64,000 nt of DNA from Isoetes taiwanensis (taxonomy: Eukaryota > Streptophyta > Lycopodiopsida > Isoetales > Isoetaceae), in NCBI GenBank assembly GCA_021234155.1, contig JAJEKV010000033.1, forward strand, positions 14,827,422 to 14,891,421. Direction: 5' to 3'. The notes below the pieces were generated by a model. That model was not told the origin of the DNA. It searched no databases and saw only the letters and a list, made by a program, of their open reading frames with translations. A program made the position numbers and the translations under genes. The stretch's first letter is position 1. Each line of letters starts with the position of its first letter. Positions 10,495-21,991 of the stretch are shown piece after piece.

Positions 10495-11829
10495 TATGCG
10501 TTTACCCAGCGGCATATACGGAATATGCCATAAACCCACATGGGCGAGCTTGCCCTGGGAGCAACCCAAAAAGAAAGAAAATGCTCTTCATATCTTCAAA
10601 ACCATGCTAAAATACAAAAATCACAAAACTAGGGACTTTCTTGGTATCTGAAAGAGATTGATATGATATGAAAATGCATTTTTTTTGACTACAAAATATC
10701 CCATAAATGGCAGCTTTTTTAGCAAATATAGAAAATATGCATTTAAATTTGCCTTTTGCATACTATACAAGCCTTAGAAATACAATAGTTTTTAGAGATG
10801 GCTTATTAGTTAGGTTATAATTTTCTAAGACCTATAATATTGGAGTCGACTAAAATATTAGGGCTTTTTCGGCAAACATGGTGGCATGCAGGGGAATTAA
10901 GCCCAAAAGGGCATAGCGATTGATAGGTTTTGCTTGAGATGCGATGGTAAGAGATGATGATCTATTACGGTATAAGCTACCCACTTGGCCTCACGAAGGT
11001 GATCTTGCTTCAAAGGCTTATGTTATGAAGCCCGAGATCGGTTCTAGCGGTTTGATAGTAATGGTAGAGCATCAGAAATATAGATGCTTATTGCTTGTTT
11101 AAGAGCCAACTGCTTGTAGCAGCTAGAAAAATATGCAAGATAGATATGCATATCTGGAGTTTACAAACTAGAGTGCTTGGTCAAAATGCACAAACAAACT
11201 TATCTTGGATGTTGTATGATAGCTACGGCTTTAAAGCTATCATCAAATAATATATGGATAGCATAGATACGTGGCTTTAATCTAGCGGCGAGAGGAATAT
11301 ATCGGCATCGGGAAATTACGAAGACTTAAAATGTCAAGATAAATTTTAGTATGCTTGGTTATAACACGGATCCCAAAGGCAAGGTAAAAGAGATGTTATT
11401 TACGCCGCTATGCTGCGTGATTTTGACACAGCGGAAATGGTTTCTTCTTTCGTTTAGGTTATTCTTTTTATAATATGATGAGCTTCTACATTTTTAAGTT
11501 TTCAATAATTGTTATGGCTTTGCAGTCGTTGTGCTATGCCATGAGCAGGGATACTTGCATGTGGTACGCTTATTGCTTATGCACACGAGCTTGCTGCACT
11601 AGGCAATAGTATTAATTGCGGTGCACGTATGAATTTCAAACTAGAAGAATGTCTATAAGCGAGAATAAGTGGAGCCTTCTAAATCAGGTTTGATCTAAGG
11701 CGGTATACTTATGATTCCATAGATGGTAGATAATTATAAACCTTCTATTTGGTACCTCAAATTCTCAAAATTAGGGAATGGAACAAAAGTGTCTAAGATG
11801 CTTGTAGAAGTTAGATATATAGCAATGAG
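10495..11829. other. Non-coding stretch after the left arm
   Basis: The first 50 bp still match the right arm (ggaatatgccataaaccca at about 10,520). The rest is AT-rich with no open frame of interest and no repeat I could define. Confidence 0.4.
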
Positions 11830-12264
11830 CACATAACTATCATTAACATTAATTAATATAGACCATTGCATCCAACACATTTAAATCAAAATCCCCTGAA
11901 ACCCCCTTTGGTTTTGGGTGCATATTCTGGGAGGGGTTACTCACGGGCAGCGAGGAGGTGTCAGGATGGGCATATTTGCCCTTTATTCCAAGATCACCAG
12001 GTACGTACATACTTGATCTCGTTTGTGGGATATGCATGTACAGACACATTATCACAGCTATAGTAAGATTGCAAAAATACTATAAGGTTTGAGATAATGC
12101 TTAATGGTGTTAATTTTGTAAATGTATTGTAAATTTTTGGGGCTCTTGCTGCCCTCACGTAACTTGTGTGAATATGCACCCAAACCAAAGGGGGTTTTGA
12201 GGACCTGATTTAAATGTGTTGGATGCAATGGTCATATTGAGGTAATGTTAATGATAGTTGTGTG
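11830..12264. mobile_element. Foldback/MITE-like element with long terminal inverted repeats
   Basis: The left end cacataactatcattaacat is the inverse of the right end (minus strand cacacaactatcattaacat). Pairing continues through gaccattgcatccaacacat, tttaaatca, ccctttggttt and gggtgcatattc, then weakly through the gggcagc segment. The inverted repeats are about 110 bp each around an interior of about 210 bp. There is no transposase, so it would be non-autonomous. I could not see a convincing target-site duplication, so superfamily is unassigned. Confidence 0.75.
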
Positions 12265-13140
12265 ATTATATATTAAAAAAATTTGGGCCCTTGGACCCTT
12301 AAGAAAAATTTCACATATTAGAAACAACGATACAAACTATACTAAATGTTAGAAACAATGAGAGAGACTATATTAAAATGAGTCAATGTGTATTTTGGGC
12401 CCTTAGGGCCTGTAACAAACCGAACATGCAACACAACATGATCTTTATGGTAGGACCTCTTAATACATTTACAATATTGTACAAGCATCTCTTAAACACA
12501 TTCGCACAAATATTCTCTTAAATATTGTACCACAATGAAGCAAAATCCTCTACTTGACCTGCTGATGTGACACTTGTATCTTGTTTTTACATTTTGTGTA
12601 ACCGGTCTAGGTACCTTCTTTGTGATATTCCCATAAGGAAGGAAGGAAGGAAGATATAAGATGGCAATAATGGTCCTTGCTAAATAACTTGAATTACGCA
12701 TTAGAATATCTCTTGTGCCTATATGTTTTATTGGTTGAGTTCAAGCTCTTCAAAATTACTTGATAGAACATATTTTTACAGCCGAGGAAATAATTTTTCA
12801 TATCCCTTATTGATCACTTTGCAAATTTTTTCTGATTGAGTGAAGAACAAGGCAGGGCAAAATTAAACCAAGGCCATGCTAGGAATAGCGTTAATAATCT
12901 CATCGATGATTTTTTGGGTGAAATTTGATATTGGTACCCAATTTTGGTAACACCAAGCACTTGAAGCACCTAAATTGAGTAGCCATCTAAAATTCGGTAT
13001 ACATAATACATAGAATCTACATGAATTACTTTCACGGTTCCGTCAGCCTTTTATACGGCTTTCCCCTTTTTGATCCAAATTTTGAATCCCTGATTTCCGA
13101 GAAAGCTCCTCCAAGCGAAATCAATTTTTTTCCTTTTCAT
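12265..13140. other. Non-coding stretch
   Basis: AT-rich sequence with a short ggaagg run (ggaaggaaggaaggaag) at about 12,638-12,653. I see no gene or larger repeat. Confidence 0.4.
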
Positions 13141-13151
13141 CCTTAGATCCA

Positions 13152-13568
13152 ATGGATCTCGGCATGGCGAAGCGATTCACGAGCGGGGAAATTCGCAGAC
13201 ATTCACGGTTTTGCCGAGGAAGGAATTCCGGCCATCTTTGAGGCGAAATGGCGAACAAAATGCTAACGGATATGCAATGGTACTTTCGGTTTGGCAAGCG
13301 CAAACAATAAGATGAAACTTCTTATGGTCCATTACCGGCTCAGGAAAAATTAGAATACATTGTTGAAAGCTATATCAAAGCGAGAAAACATTCCCAACAA
13401 TGAAGTAAGCGAGGTAGCTTATGCTTTGCTTGGGAGAAATTGTAGCCAGTGACTCAGTGCTGCAAATCTGAAAATCATAAGATCAATTGAAAAAGTCTTT
13501 GGAGCTCAAATTATGAAATCGAGTTGCAGGTCAAAGAGGAGGAAGTTACAGCTTCAAGCAAAGGTACT
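13152..13568 (+). pseudogene. Possible first exons of the FCP1-like gene
   Basis: An ATG at 13,152 opens MDLGMAKRFTSGEIRRHSRF, and in other frames EKLEYIVESYIKARKHSQQ and IIRSIEKVFGAQIMKSSCRS follow. A donor-like gcaaag/gtactc lies at about 13,562. Stops interrupt the sequence, so at best this is a damaged or misread coding region. It lies upstream of, and in the same orientation as, the FCP1-like domain at 15,203, and I link them only by proximity. Plant FCP1-like proteins often have charged N-terminal regions, which would fit 13,600-14,900. Confidence 0.3.
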
Positions 13569-15200
13569 CCTACCCAAAACTTAAATTAGACCCGATTCTG
13601 CTTTGATAGAAATTTTGAGTTGATCAAATTAAATGCAAACAAACTTGAGAATGAGGAGGCGAAATGTTTGAAGAGAGTCTTGACGAATTGATGTCAATTT
13701 AAATTTGCTGAAGCTAAATCAATTCAAAATTTACTACTGAGTTAGAAGAGAAGCGAGGACAAAGTGAGAATTTGAAGATTTCATTTCTGAATTGGATGAT
13801 GAAAAGCGATTCGGGAAAAGATCTTGAGATGTCTCTCACTATGGAGATATATTATATGTCACGAGAGACTTCGAGAAGCTTATCACAGCAAGCTACTTGA
13901 GATCGGGGGAAACAAGTATTTTGAGGAAACAAAGGGTAGAAGATAGAGATAAAAGACAAGGATAGAAATTTTTTAGAATTGAGAGGGTACCTTAACCATT
14001 TGTGAGAACTGAAGCATGTGACGCTTCCACGCAGCGCTACGCATCAACACTATAAAGGAGAACACTACGGGGCTTTGCAATTTAGGTGCTAGCATTTGTG
14101 TGGCCTAACTTTCCATAGCAGGTACAAATTGTCATTGACCTTATTTTGTGATCATGAATACCATCTAGCATGTCTGACTTTATTGAAGGAAGGTAAGTGC
14201 AAGGCCATGTGATGTGTCCATTCATCAGTTTATATATTGAGCGGGCATGGCAATGAGAATTGCCTAAAGTAATAGATGTGCCGCGACAAGGCCTCTTGTA
14301 AGAGATGCGGCACATATGAATTAGAAGAGTCCTCTAAATCAACATAGGTACACTGCTAAGGCTGTTGGTGAAGCGGTCACGAGGAAATGCACAACAATTG
14401 TTAATGGACCAATTAATGATGAGTCCTAGGAAGATCTTGAGTCCTAGGAAGATCTTAAGGAGAAAGGCTGCGGAGTGAAGATAATTCTTGAAAAGAAGCT
14501 TCCATTTACAGAATCCTGGCGAGGATAAGGAACCTGTGACAAGGATGCGGTGACAATGAGAATTGAGAGAGTACACATTTAGAGAGAAGAGGGCAGCAAC
14601 CAAGAGGAAAAGTGCAGATGCTTGGCAGGAAATGGGAAACAAGAAGAAAGCAAAGAACATAGAATCAGCTAAAAGCAAGTAAGAAAGGAAAAAGAATCTT
14701 GCAGATAGGTTGTGAAGAGGAAATACAATTTCGGGAGGAGGGAGCACTTGATAGGACTTGGAAAAGGCGTCTGAGGCGGGGTAAACTTGGAATCGGAAGA
14801 AGGCTGCCGGTGCGAAACGAGCTACCGCTTCTGAGGCCTGATGGCGAAGAGGTGGTAGATGCAATTGAAGAGGATGAAAGAAATATTTGAAGATGCCGAA
14901 ATGACATGGCATCTCGGTGGGTTCACGACAAGGCTACGGTAACAAAAGGCTGAGATTGAAAGCAATGATAGAGTGTCGAGAAGGGGCAATGATAATGTGT
15001 CTATTAAAATTTCTATTAGCTAATGTTTTAATGCTTTCGGGTACACTTGTATTGGAAGAAGTGAACATGTTGAAATTGAACACTCAATTGAATCTTGTAC
15101 CATCTGGAGGTTAATATAATGGAATTTTGAAGTTGTGTTTTATTTAATAAGTGTCCTTTATGTTTTACTTTTATGTTTTTTTGGTGATAGGTTAATGCAG
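13569..15200 (+). other. Charged-protein-like purine-rich stretch upstream of the FCP1-like domain
   Basis: The + strand is rich in AAG/GAA-type codons in all frames but contains many stops. Open minus-strand frames here (up to 192 codons, rich in F, L and S) are the complement of that purine bias and not credible proteins. A perfect 18-bp tandem pair, gagtcctaggaagatctt, is at 14,421-14,456. The stretch ends at a plausible splice acceptor, ttggtgataggttaatgcag, at 15,200. Confidence 0.35.
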
Positions 15201-15202
15201 GG

Positions 15203-15790
15203 GCGGTCCTCTATGAAGAGAAACTGCTCATATTAGATGTTAATGGTGTTCTAGTTAAGACTTATCATAGGAGACGATCCGATTACATGTGAATGATAGC
15301 ACGTACATCACAAAAACAAAGCAGAGAAAAACTAGTTGTGGTAAGGCCTAATGCCGCGAGGAATTCTGAAAGGAAGCAATGACTCATTTTGATATAGCCA
15401 TTTGGTCTTCCATGAACCCGACACAATGTGAGAGATAGAGTTCTAGATGTGATGCTTCACCAATCATTAAGAGCGAGAACTTTGTATTTCATATGGGATG
15501 GAGTCTAAGTGCTTGGAGATACCATTTAGATAGCCAATTCGAGTCTTCAAAACCATTGTACATGAAGCCTGTCAAGAGTTGCTTGTGATTGACTACCACC
15601 ACAATATGATGGCTGCTGCATGTTGTTGGATGATGCCCATTCCTGAAACTTTTGCTTCTCCACCATTCACATCTCTCTCTTGATACCATCCTTCACACTT
15701 GATCCGGATGATACTATGTTGAACCAAATGCATGCGGTGCTTAAAGATGTTTCTCGGGGTTGAAGACTTCACACAAATTAGAAAGCAAGC
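15203..15790 (+). pseudogene. FCP1-like HAD phosphatase domain, frame-broken
   Basis: After the acceptor at 15,200 the frame opens AVLYEEKLLILDVNGVLVK, which carries the HAD motif I region. Further pieces in other frames keep the family order: KEAMTHFDIAIWSSMN (about 15,372), NVRDRVLDVMLHQ, TLYFIWDGV (about 15,479), and QYDGCCMLLDDAHS (about 15,603). The last is the DD-containing motif of FCP1/TIM50/SCP-type phosphatases. Motif I reads D-V-N rather than the catalytic D-x-D; a D-x-N form is common in plant FCP1-like proteins whose activity is uncertain. Several shifts and stops break the frame, so it is a pseudogene or a misread gene. A plausible donor, aaaaag/gtacaaag, follows at about 15,954. 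Confidence 0.72.
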
Positions 15791-16170
15791 TGCTGAACCC
15801 GAGAAAGATTACACCGCGAGGCTTGCCGGCATTTTGGATACAATGGCGAGCAACAATTGGGAGAGGAGACATATTGCTTGGTGAAGATTTATTGATAGTC
15901 AACTCTGATGGCTAAGGAGGAGACTTATCACTTTGAGGAAAACAGTGAAAAAGGTACAAAGTTTCCTTGACATGTAGTGATTACTTGTAATTTTTCATTA
16001 CAAATATACGGGCCACAATACATGAGGCTTTACAAGCCACAATTTGATGTACAAATTTTGATATAAATATAAATCTTGAGTTTACAATGCTTAAATAGAG
16101 TATGAATGTTTTTAAATCATTATCTCTTGCATCACAGGTTTTTGATTTGTAACTTCAACCCGAGGAGTTT
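15791..16170 (+). other. Tail of the FCP1-like region and likely intron
   Basis: Short open text continues to about 15,954, followed by AT-rich intron-like sequence ending ttgcatcacag at about 16,138. No domain is recognisable beyond the phosphatase core. Confidence 0.3.
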
Positions 16171-17800
16171 GGGAGGGTTACACATTGTTGTTAGCGAGGT
16201 GTCTTGGCCATAGTATACAATCCACAATTCTCTTCATCGCAATCATTTCAAAGGATTAGCTAATCTTACTAGATGGTTTGTACACACTAGCCACAGGAGG
16301 TTGGTCATCGGTAGCTCAAATTGGAGACCACCCAGCTGTTTATAATAATGTCACGAAACAATACTTGATTCAACCCCAAATACATTTCCCCATCCATCTA
16401 CATAGTCTTCCGGCAATGTGTTTTGCTTCTCACGCACTTTAAGACATAAAATCAACTCCCTCTTCATTACCTTCTTACGCATTGGCCCGGCAAAGTTATC
16501 TCAACCTCAACCATAGAACTAGTTATGTCATAGTCTTCTTCTTCTTCCTCCCTCTTCATGTTCATCTCGGGGGAAAATTTTTAAAAAGGGACCTATAATT
16601 TTTGTATAGAGTATAATGAATTGGCCATTCAGCAGCAGAATATGCCCCAAAAAGTGCTTAGCACAGTGGCCCATTTTTCCTATTTTTTTCAATGTGGATG
16701 CAACCCAATTGCTTGATTTTTGAACCAAATATCTAATATTAATGTAGCTCAAATGAAATTTTAGCTAGATTCTTATTAAATATAGAGCTAATTGTTAGCA
16801 CACATAAAAGCTAGCTACCACTATATAAATGTGTTTTAAGTTTCATGTTATATGAATTTCATACATGCCTGATTCTTTGGTACAGGGTGGAAATGGATCT
16901 TGAGAATCTTAAGTAAGAGGATTGAAAAGTACCTAGAGCATTTTATTTTCCAAAAGGCGAAATTATTAAGTAGTTGGTAGATATATTGGAATAAAATTTC
17001 TAATAATATTGGCCCCGGTATGTGATTTTTATGAGGGGCCTCTTAATGAATTAAGATATGGCGGGAACTTAAGGCATAGCTGGCCATTCCATAAGCATAT
17101 CTAGTAGTTCTCACTTGGGGTGAATGGCCCCCAAAAGTCGACACCACTCAATTAGCAAACATCTAGTGGCTATTCTAATGTCGTAATGGGCAATAAAAGT
17201 GTCCGCGAGGAAATATAGAATCTGAGGCGGTCCATAGGTAGGCATCCTACTCAAGCGGCCAAATTACGCATTTTACATACTTTTGAACACACGTAATTTA
17301 TTGTGGCCAAATGGCCCGCCCGAGAATACTAAAATTTTATTTGGTTCATCTTCTATCACGCAAGTCCTCATCTGGCTGTTTTATTAGCATCATTAAGCTG
17401 AGTTAATCTCTTTTCAGTTTTAGTTCACAAGTTTCAACCACCAATCATTGGTTTGGTGCCGCTATATAAATCCCATTGGAATTGAACACAACTCTCACAA
17501 AAGCAAGAAAGAGGTCTATAAGCTACCTTTAAGAGGTGTTCTCCTTTGTCACATGGTCTTATGCGGTGGAGTTGTGTAGTTCCTTCAAAGTATGACAATC
17601 AAACACATGCGTCTGTCTATTTTTGAGGATTCAATGTCCCAAAATACACAAGTGCCAAATTATTTGTAAGTGCTTGTAGTCTTGACATAGTCAAAAAAGA
17701 ATATATACATGTAAAATATGAACAAATATTCTTTAGTAGTAAGCGAGAGCACACTTGTAATGTGTGTAATATGCAAATTACAACCATAGCTACAAGAAAA
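16171..17800. other. No clear gene; possible minus-strand coding scrap at about 16,460-16,560
   Basis: On the minus strand, 16,560-16,460 reads MKREEEEEDYDITSSMVEVE then ITLPGQCVR, acidic and then hydrophobic. It is too short to assign. The rest is AT-rich with no repeat I can define. Confidence 0.25.
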
Positions 17801-17814
17801 ACAATATTTAGAGT

Positions 17815-18400
17815 TCAAACAGAACATTGTTTGAAGTAATTGAACCGCAGTGCTTTATGTAGAGGCTGACACTTCACGAGGGGATTCTGAGAAAAACATA
17901 AGCAAATTTTACCTTGATAAGTCATTATGAGGAAGGATTGTTCTTTGAAGTGCCACCTAGAAATGCAACCACCTCCTTTGCACACATTTGCAATTTCAGC
18001 TTCCATTATATTTCATACATTTCCTTTGTTAGAATCCCTCTTGATGGCTTGACTCCGGTACCATCATGCTCACCTTTTCCATGTGAGCTAGCAAAAATTC
18101 GAGATAATATCCTTTTCAAGTGATTGTGAAACACGCCAAGGAAGTAAAATGGTCTTGAAGACTTAAACACATCTTGAGAACTTAGCCATCACTCCAAAAA
18201 CATGTTTTTATAGTTAACTCCAATAATGGGTGTAGCCAATGCATGATTTTGGAGACAATCTTGAACAAACTTCGGTATCATGAGTTTTGTCATCAGCGAT
18301 GTGAAAATGAGTCTCCCTTCACAATTCCTTTCAAAGAGGAGTCTTGCCTTTTTCTCTTTTGCAGCGAGGGAATAGAATTACTAATGCATATTTCTATTAG
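17815..18400 (-). pseudogene. Possible decayed minus-strand gene, unidentified
   Basis: Minus-strand frames give protein-like text in pieces: LMIPKFVQDCLQNHALATPI, RPFYFLGVFHNHLKRILSRI and MEAEIANVCKGGGCISRWHF. Stops and frame changes separate them. The order is collinear on one strand, which favours a decayed coding region over chance, but I recognise no family. Confidence 0.3.
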
Positions 18401-19569
18401 CGGGAATGACTTTAGCTAAACTTGCTTGATATTAATCTCAAAACTTTTACGTGGTTTAGCTAAAACTCTATACATTTTCTCTCATACTTTTCTAGCATGT
18501 CTCTTATTCATAGATTAGGCATGTCTCGACATTTAACTACAACTGACTGAAATAAACTCCTGGAATACAAACAAATGCCATTTTAGTGTTTTCCAATAGA
18601 TCACATTCACTTGATCATGCCATCACCACGATTCGTTTTGGATTTTAATTTAAAATCACGAGGGGCGAGAAATGTCCATATGCTTTATACATATCTAACC
18701 AACATATGTGTGAGCAGTTACACCTCAAAAGAGCGAGGGAAAAATCACATACGCTGCCATTTGCCCGAGGGGAAAAACCATATGTGTAAGCACAAAGCGA
18801 GAATCTTGTAGGTAATGCTCATACTTTTGTGCTTGAGTTTCTCATATCCAGCAAATCGATCTCAATATGCTTATGCTTATCTTGTACAATGTTAGTAAAT
18901 AGAGGCGCCCTATATGTTAGTCAATAGAGTCAGATTGGATAAATTGGACCAACATGTAATTCCTCATGGATATGTATTTTGCTCTTGCTTCTGAGGTTAT
19001 GAGGAAATATTGCATGAGAAGGGCATGCTACTTGTTTGTAGTTCACCAAATTGTCGCGGTGTTGCTCACCCGCGACTCTTGACCACCGCGGTGTATGAGC
19101 TAAGACTGCCCCAATGATGTTCAGAGTGCAGTGGCCCAACCTTAAAGAGTAAAAGCCCAAATGGAGATTGACCAATGTCCATGGTACGTGAAATGGAGCA
19201 AGCAAATTTGATATTAGACGCAAAAGATATTCCTGAGTTAAAAATGGGAATAGCTTGCCTATAAGCTGCAAAATTTTAAAACTAAATACATGTCTTTACT
19301 TACATCTACCGTAAGGCGGTCTAATCGCAACATACGTACCAAGGCAGTTAAAAGACATGCTCAGCGGCCAGTTACTGTCTTAGCAGACCTCTTTGCTTCA
19401 CTAACATGAGAATGTAAAGCTACATTTACCTTTTCAAACACTTTCAATTAACATCTTACCTAATATTGTTAGCATTTCTCTCTAGGACATATACGAAGCA
19501 CACTTACGACAAACAAATAAATTAGATTACAAGACAATCAAAAGCGAGGGAGAAAGGGCCATTACCTTT
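18401..19569. other. No recognised gene
   Basis: A minus-strand open frame of 113 codons (18,930-19,271) has no motif. The two sides of about 19,052-19,092 (tcgcggtg ... caccgcgg) can pair, but nothing links this to a function. Confidence 0.3.
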
Positions 19570-19944
19570 TCAAACCACGCATAGTATTACTGCGTCGCGG
19601 TAGACATGCATGCTTATGCCATTCTTCATTCTCATCCTTTGAACACACAATGCAATGCTCCAATATTCACTAGTGGATTTGATAGTGTGTTCTTTAGCTA
19701 AACATGTTGGACTGAACCACAAATTACGCGCTTTACACTTTTGATACTTTTCATATAGATCGGTCCTCATTTTATTTATTGCTTGCATGGCAAATTCAAG
19801 ATCTGCGGATGGTATTGGCAACAACGGGTTTCTCTCTTTCTTGAAGCTTCTGATATAAACGCTTGGTTTCAACCTCTCCAAAGTACAACGGGATATCTTC
19901 CAAATGCGGCATGTTCCTTTTTGAAAGCAAGGTAAAAGCTGCAA
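19570..19944 (-). CDS. Hypothetical 124-codon open frame
   Basis: The minus strand is open for 124 codons, and the middle reads LEFAMQAINKMRTDLYEKYQ, which looks like a real protein: charged, helical and unbiased in composition. A splice-acceptor-like cttgcag lies just upstream on the minus strand (about 19,955). No family is recognised. It could be an exon of a decayed gene that also gave the pieces at 17,815-18,400. Confidence 0.3.
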   Translation of the reverse strand: MQLLPCFQKGTCRIWKISRCTLERLKPSVYIRSFKKERNPLLPIPSADLEFAMQAINKMRTDLYEKYQKCKARNLWFSPTCLAKEHTIKSTSEYWSIALCVQRMRMKNGISMHVYRDAVILCVV

Positions 19945-21170
19945 GCGGACAAAGAAAGATTCCGGATAATGTCAAAGGTGTTCACGAAACTAGACAAGCA
20001 TGTTAAAGAAACAAAAAAAGATTGACTCAAATGCTATCTTTTTGTCAATAATAATCTCCAATTCTGAGGACTAAGCATTGATTGTGGCAAGCGAGGCCTT
20101 GAGGTCGTTTTCTAGAGTTGGGAAACTAGTTCTAACTAAATAGGCATATTATTAACAAAAAAAAGAATCAAGAAACATACTGTGTAACTTCTAGCAAGTG
20201 TATTGGATGATCAATTCTTTTTCACCACTTTCGGTAACATGTTTTCTAACATGTTTCTTATAAGGTGAAACTTAGGTATTTTCATCCCAAAACTTTCTTG
20301 CTGCCCGGCTATCTCTTAGGGGGAAAGAGCATCGAGATCTCTTCTTCCTTGCATGCATTGACCATGGACCCGGCATCAAGCTTCGGCACATATTCTTCTT
20401 CTAAATGCTTGGGTTCTGATTTTTCACGGAATGGAAAGAAGCCTTGAAAATGCACTCGATTAATATCTTTAGCGGTGGCTGCCATTTGGGTGTGGACTTC
20501 CTAGCTATGAGTACCTCCGATTATTTCTTTGGAAATTTTTTGAGCTGCATAGTTTTCTCTAACATTGGAAATCCGTCTTTCATCACATTTAACTCCTTTG
20601 GATGCGCGCTAGAGTTACATGTGGTAAGTGTTGATTCTTTTTATAAAACTTCTAGGAGCTACTAATCCTTTAGAATTATCATTACTGTGGCAAGGTCCTA
20701 TATACTTTTATATATTTGGTAGAAGTGAAGTGGTGTTCTCTGAGCTTTGTAAAACCTTGAGTACAAATGGATCCCTCACCCCAAAGGGATAGATAAATTT
20801 GGAAATATGAACTTTAAATGCTCGAAACTAGACAATCATCGAGAGCATGATGAAAGCGAAAAGAATACAACATAAAGATGGTTTTTATCGCCACTTAGTG
20901 CGAGGTATTTGCTCCTCGCCGGGAAGAAGAACCACGCCTTCTTAGGTTTTGAGGAAACCAAGCAAATAGTTGAAGCAAGGCTACACACTATGGCAACCTA
21001 GGGCCTTGGAACAATACTGAGAATCAAAGGGCGAAAAGAAAAATAGCAGATCAAGCAGGTTAGGCGCCATAGGCAAGAAAAACTGAGGGCCCGAGGGACC
21101 ACTTGTAGAAAGAAATAGCGGCCGACCAATGGGGCGTCCGGCGGAATGACCATCGAGGAAAAACAGCGCC
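19945..21170. other. No recognised gene
   Basis: Two short + strand frames (20,265-20,665) have no motif. The string aaggtcctatatac at about 20,692 is the first of three spaced copies (see the 20,690-22,020 entry). Confidence 0.3.
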
Positions 21171-21179
21171 GATTAGTGC

Positions 21180-21690
21180 TGCCTCGGAGGCTTTACAATG
21201 CCGCAGCAGAAAAACAATAAATATGATCTGGAACCTTGGCGCCCGCGGCGAGAGAGAAACATGAATAATAAATATTAACTTTCAGGCTACAATGCCACCG
21301 CAGGAAAACATGAATGAATAAATAAAAACTAGTGCCGTAATACTGCGAGAAAAGAGTAAACCAATAAGTATGCCTTCTGTGGCAAAGGTCCTATATACTT
21401 TATATGTTGGCTGATGCGAAAAGGAGAATGGCTTCGTTAGAAGGTTAAAAGCTTCAAGAAGGGAACGTATCAAAACACAAAGGCATTAGAGGAAAACACC
21501 GCCAGCGAGGAAAAAACATCCGATTAGTCTTTGCCTTGGAGACTCTGATACCGCGTTAAGAAAAAATGAATAGTGAACAAACATTGCCTTGGAGACTAGC
21601 ATGTCATGTAGAGAAGAATGAAATGATAAATATGCCGGGAAATTTATAGTGCCGTAATAGAGAAAAATGAAGAATAAGAATATGCACTTG
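21180..21690 (+). repeat. Degenerate tandem array with primer-binding-site-like strings
   Basis: Four or five imperfect units of the type (ctt)ggaggct...atgccgc...gaaaaa.tgaataat.aat occur. The unit at about 21,533-21,560 contains gagactctgatacc, close to the reverse complement of the initiator-Met primer-binding site TGGTATCAGAGC used by many plant copia elements. The string is imperfect and recurs, so it could be the remains of minus-strand LTR junctions or only a tandem array. Confidence 0.4.
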
Positions 21691-21823
21691 AAAAGACATA
21701 GAAGAAAACACGAGAGGAATTTGAAGGAAGGTTGTGTGGGGACTTTCGAGAAAAATGGACAAAAAATAAAAGATGATGGAAGGACAACTCATAAGGGAGG
21801 GAGGGTAAGGGAAACTAGCATTA

Positions 21824-21991
21824 GGCTAGAAGAGAAGGAAAAACTAGCGAGAGAAAACTAGCTCAGAAGAGCGCCGATGAGGAAGAAGTAGAAAGCAGCA
21901 TTATATAAAAGGAAAAAAGGGGCTCAAATAGCGAGATGGCGTCCCTTGCCAAGAATGGCGGTTCTATTTAGCCCGCCAATAGAACCTTGAC
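21824..21991 (+). repeat. TATA-containing direct repeat, copy 1
   Basis: It matches 26,389-26,566 over about 170 bp, including ggctagaagag, gatgaggaagaagtaga and cccttgccaagaatggcggt. A TATA-box-like tatataaaagg lies at 21,903. Flanking sequences differ. The two copies bracket about 4.4 kb of purine-rich DNA. Confidence 0.85.

Noticed and set aside
14334-14912. 192-codon minus-strand frame
   Set aside because: Its composition is the complement of a purine-rich stretch that reads as charged protein on the + strand upstream of the FCP1-like domain.
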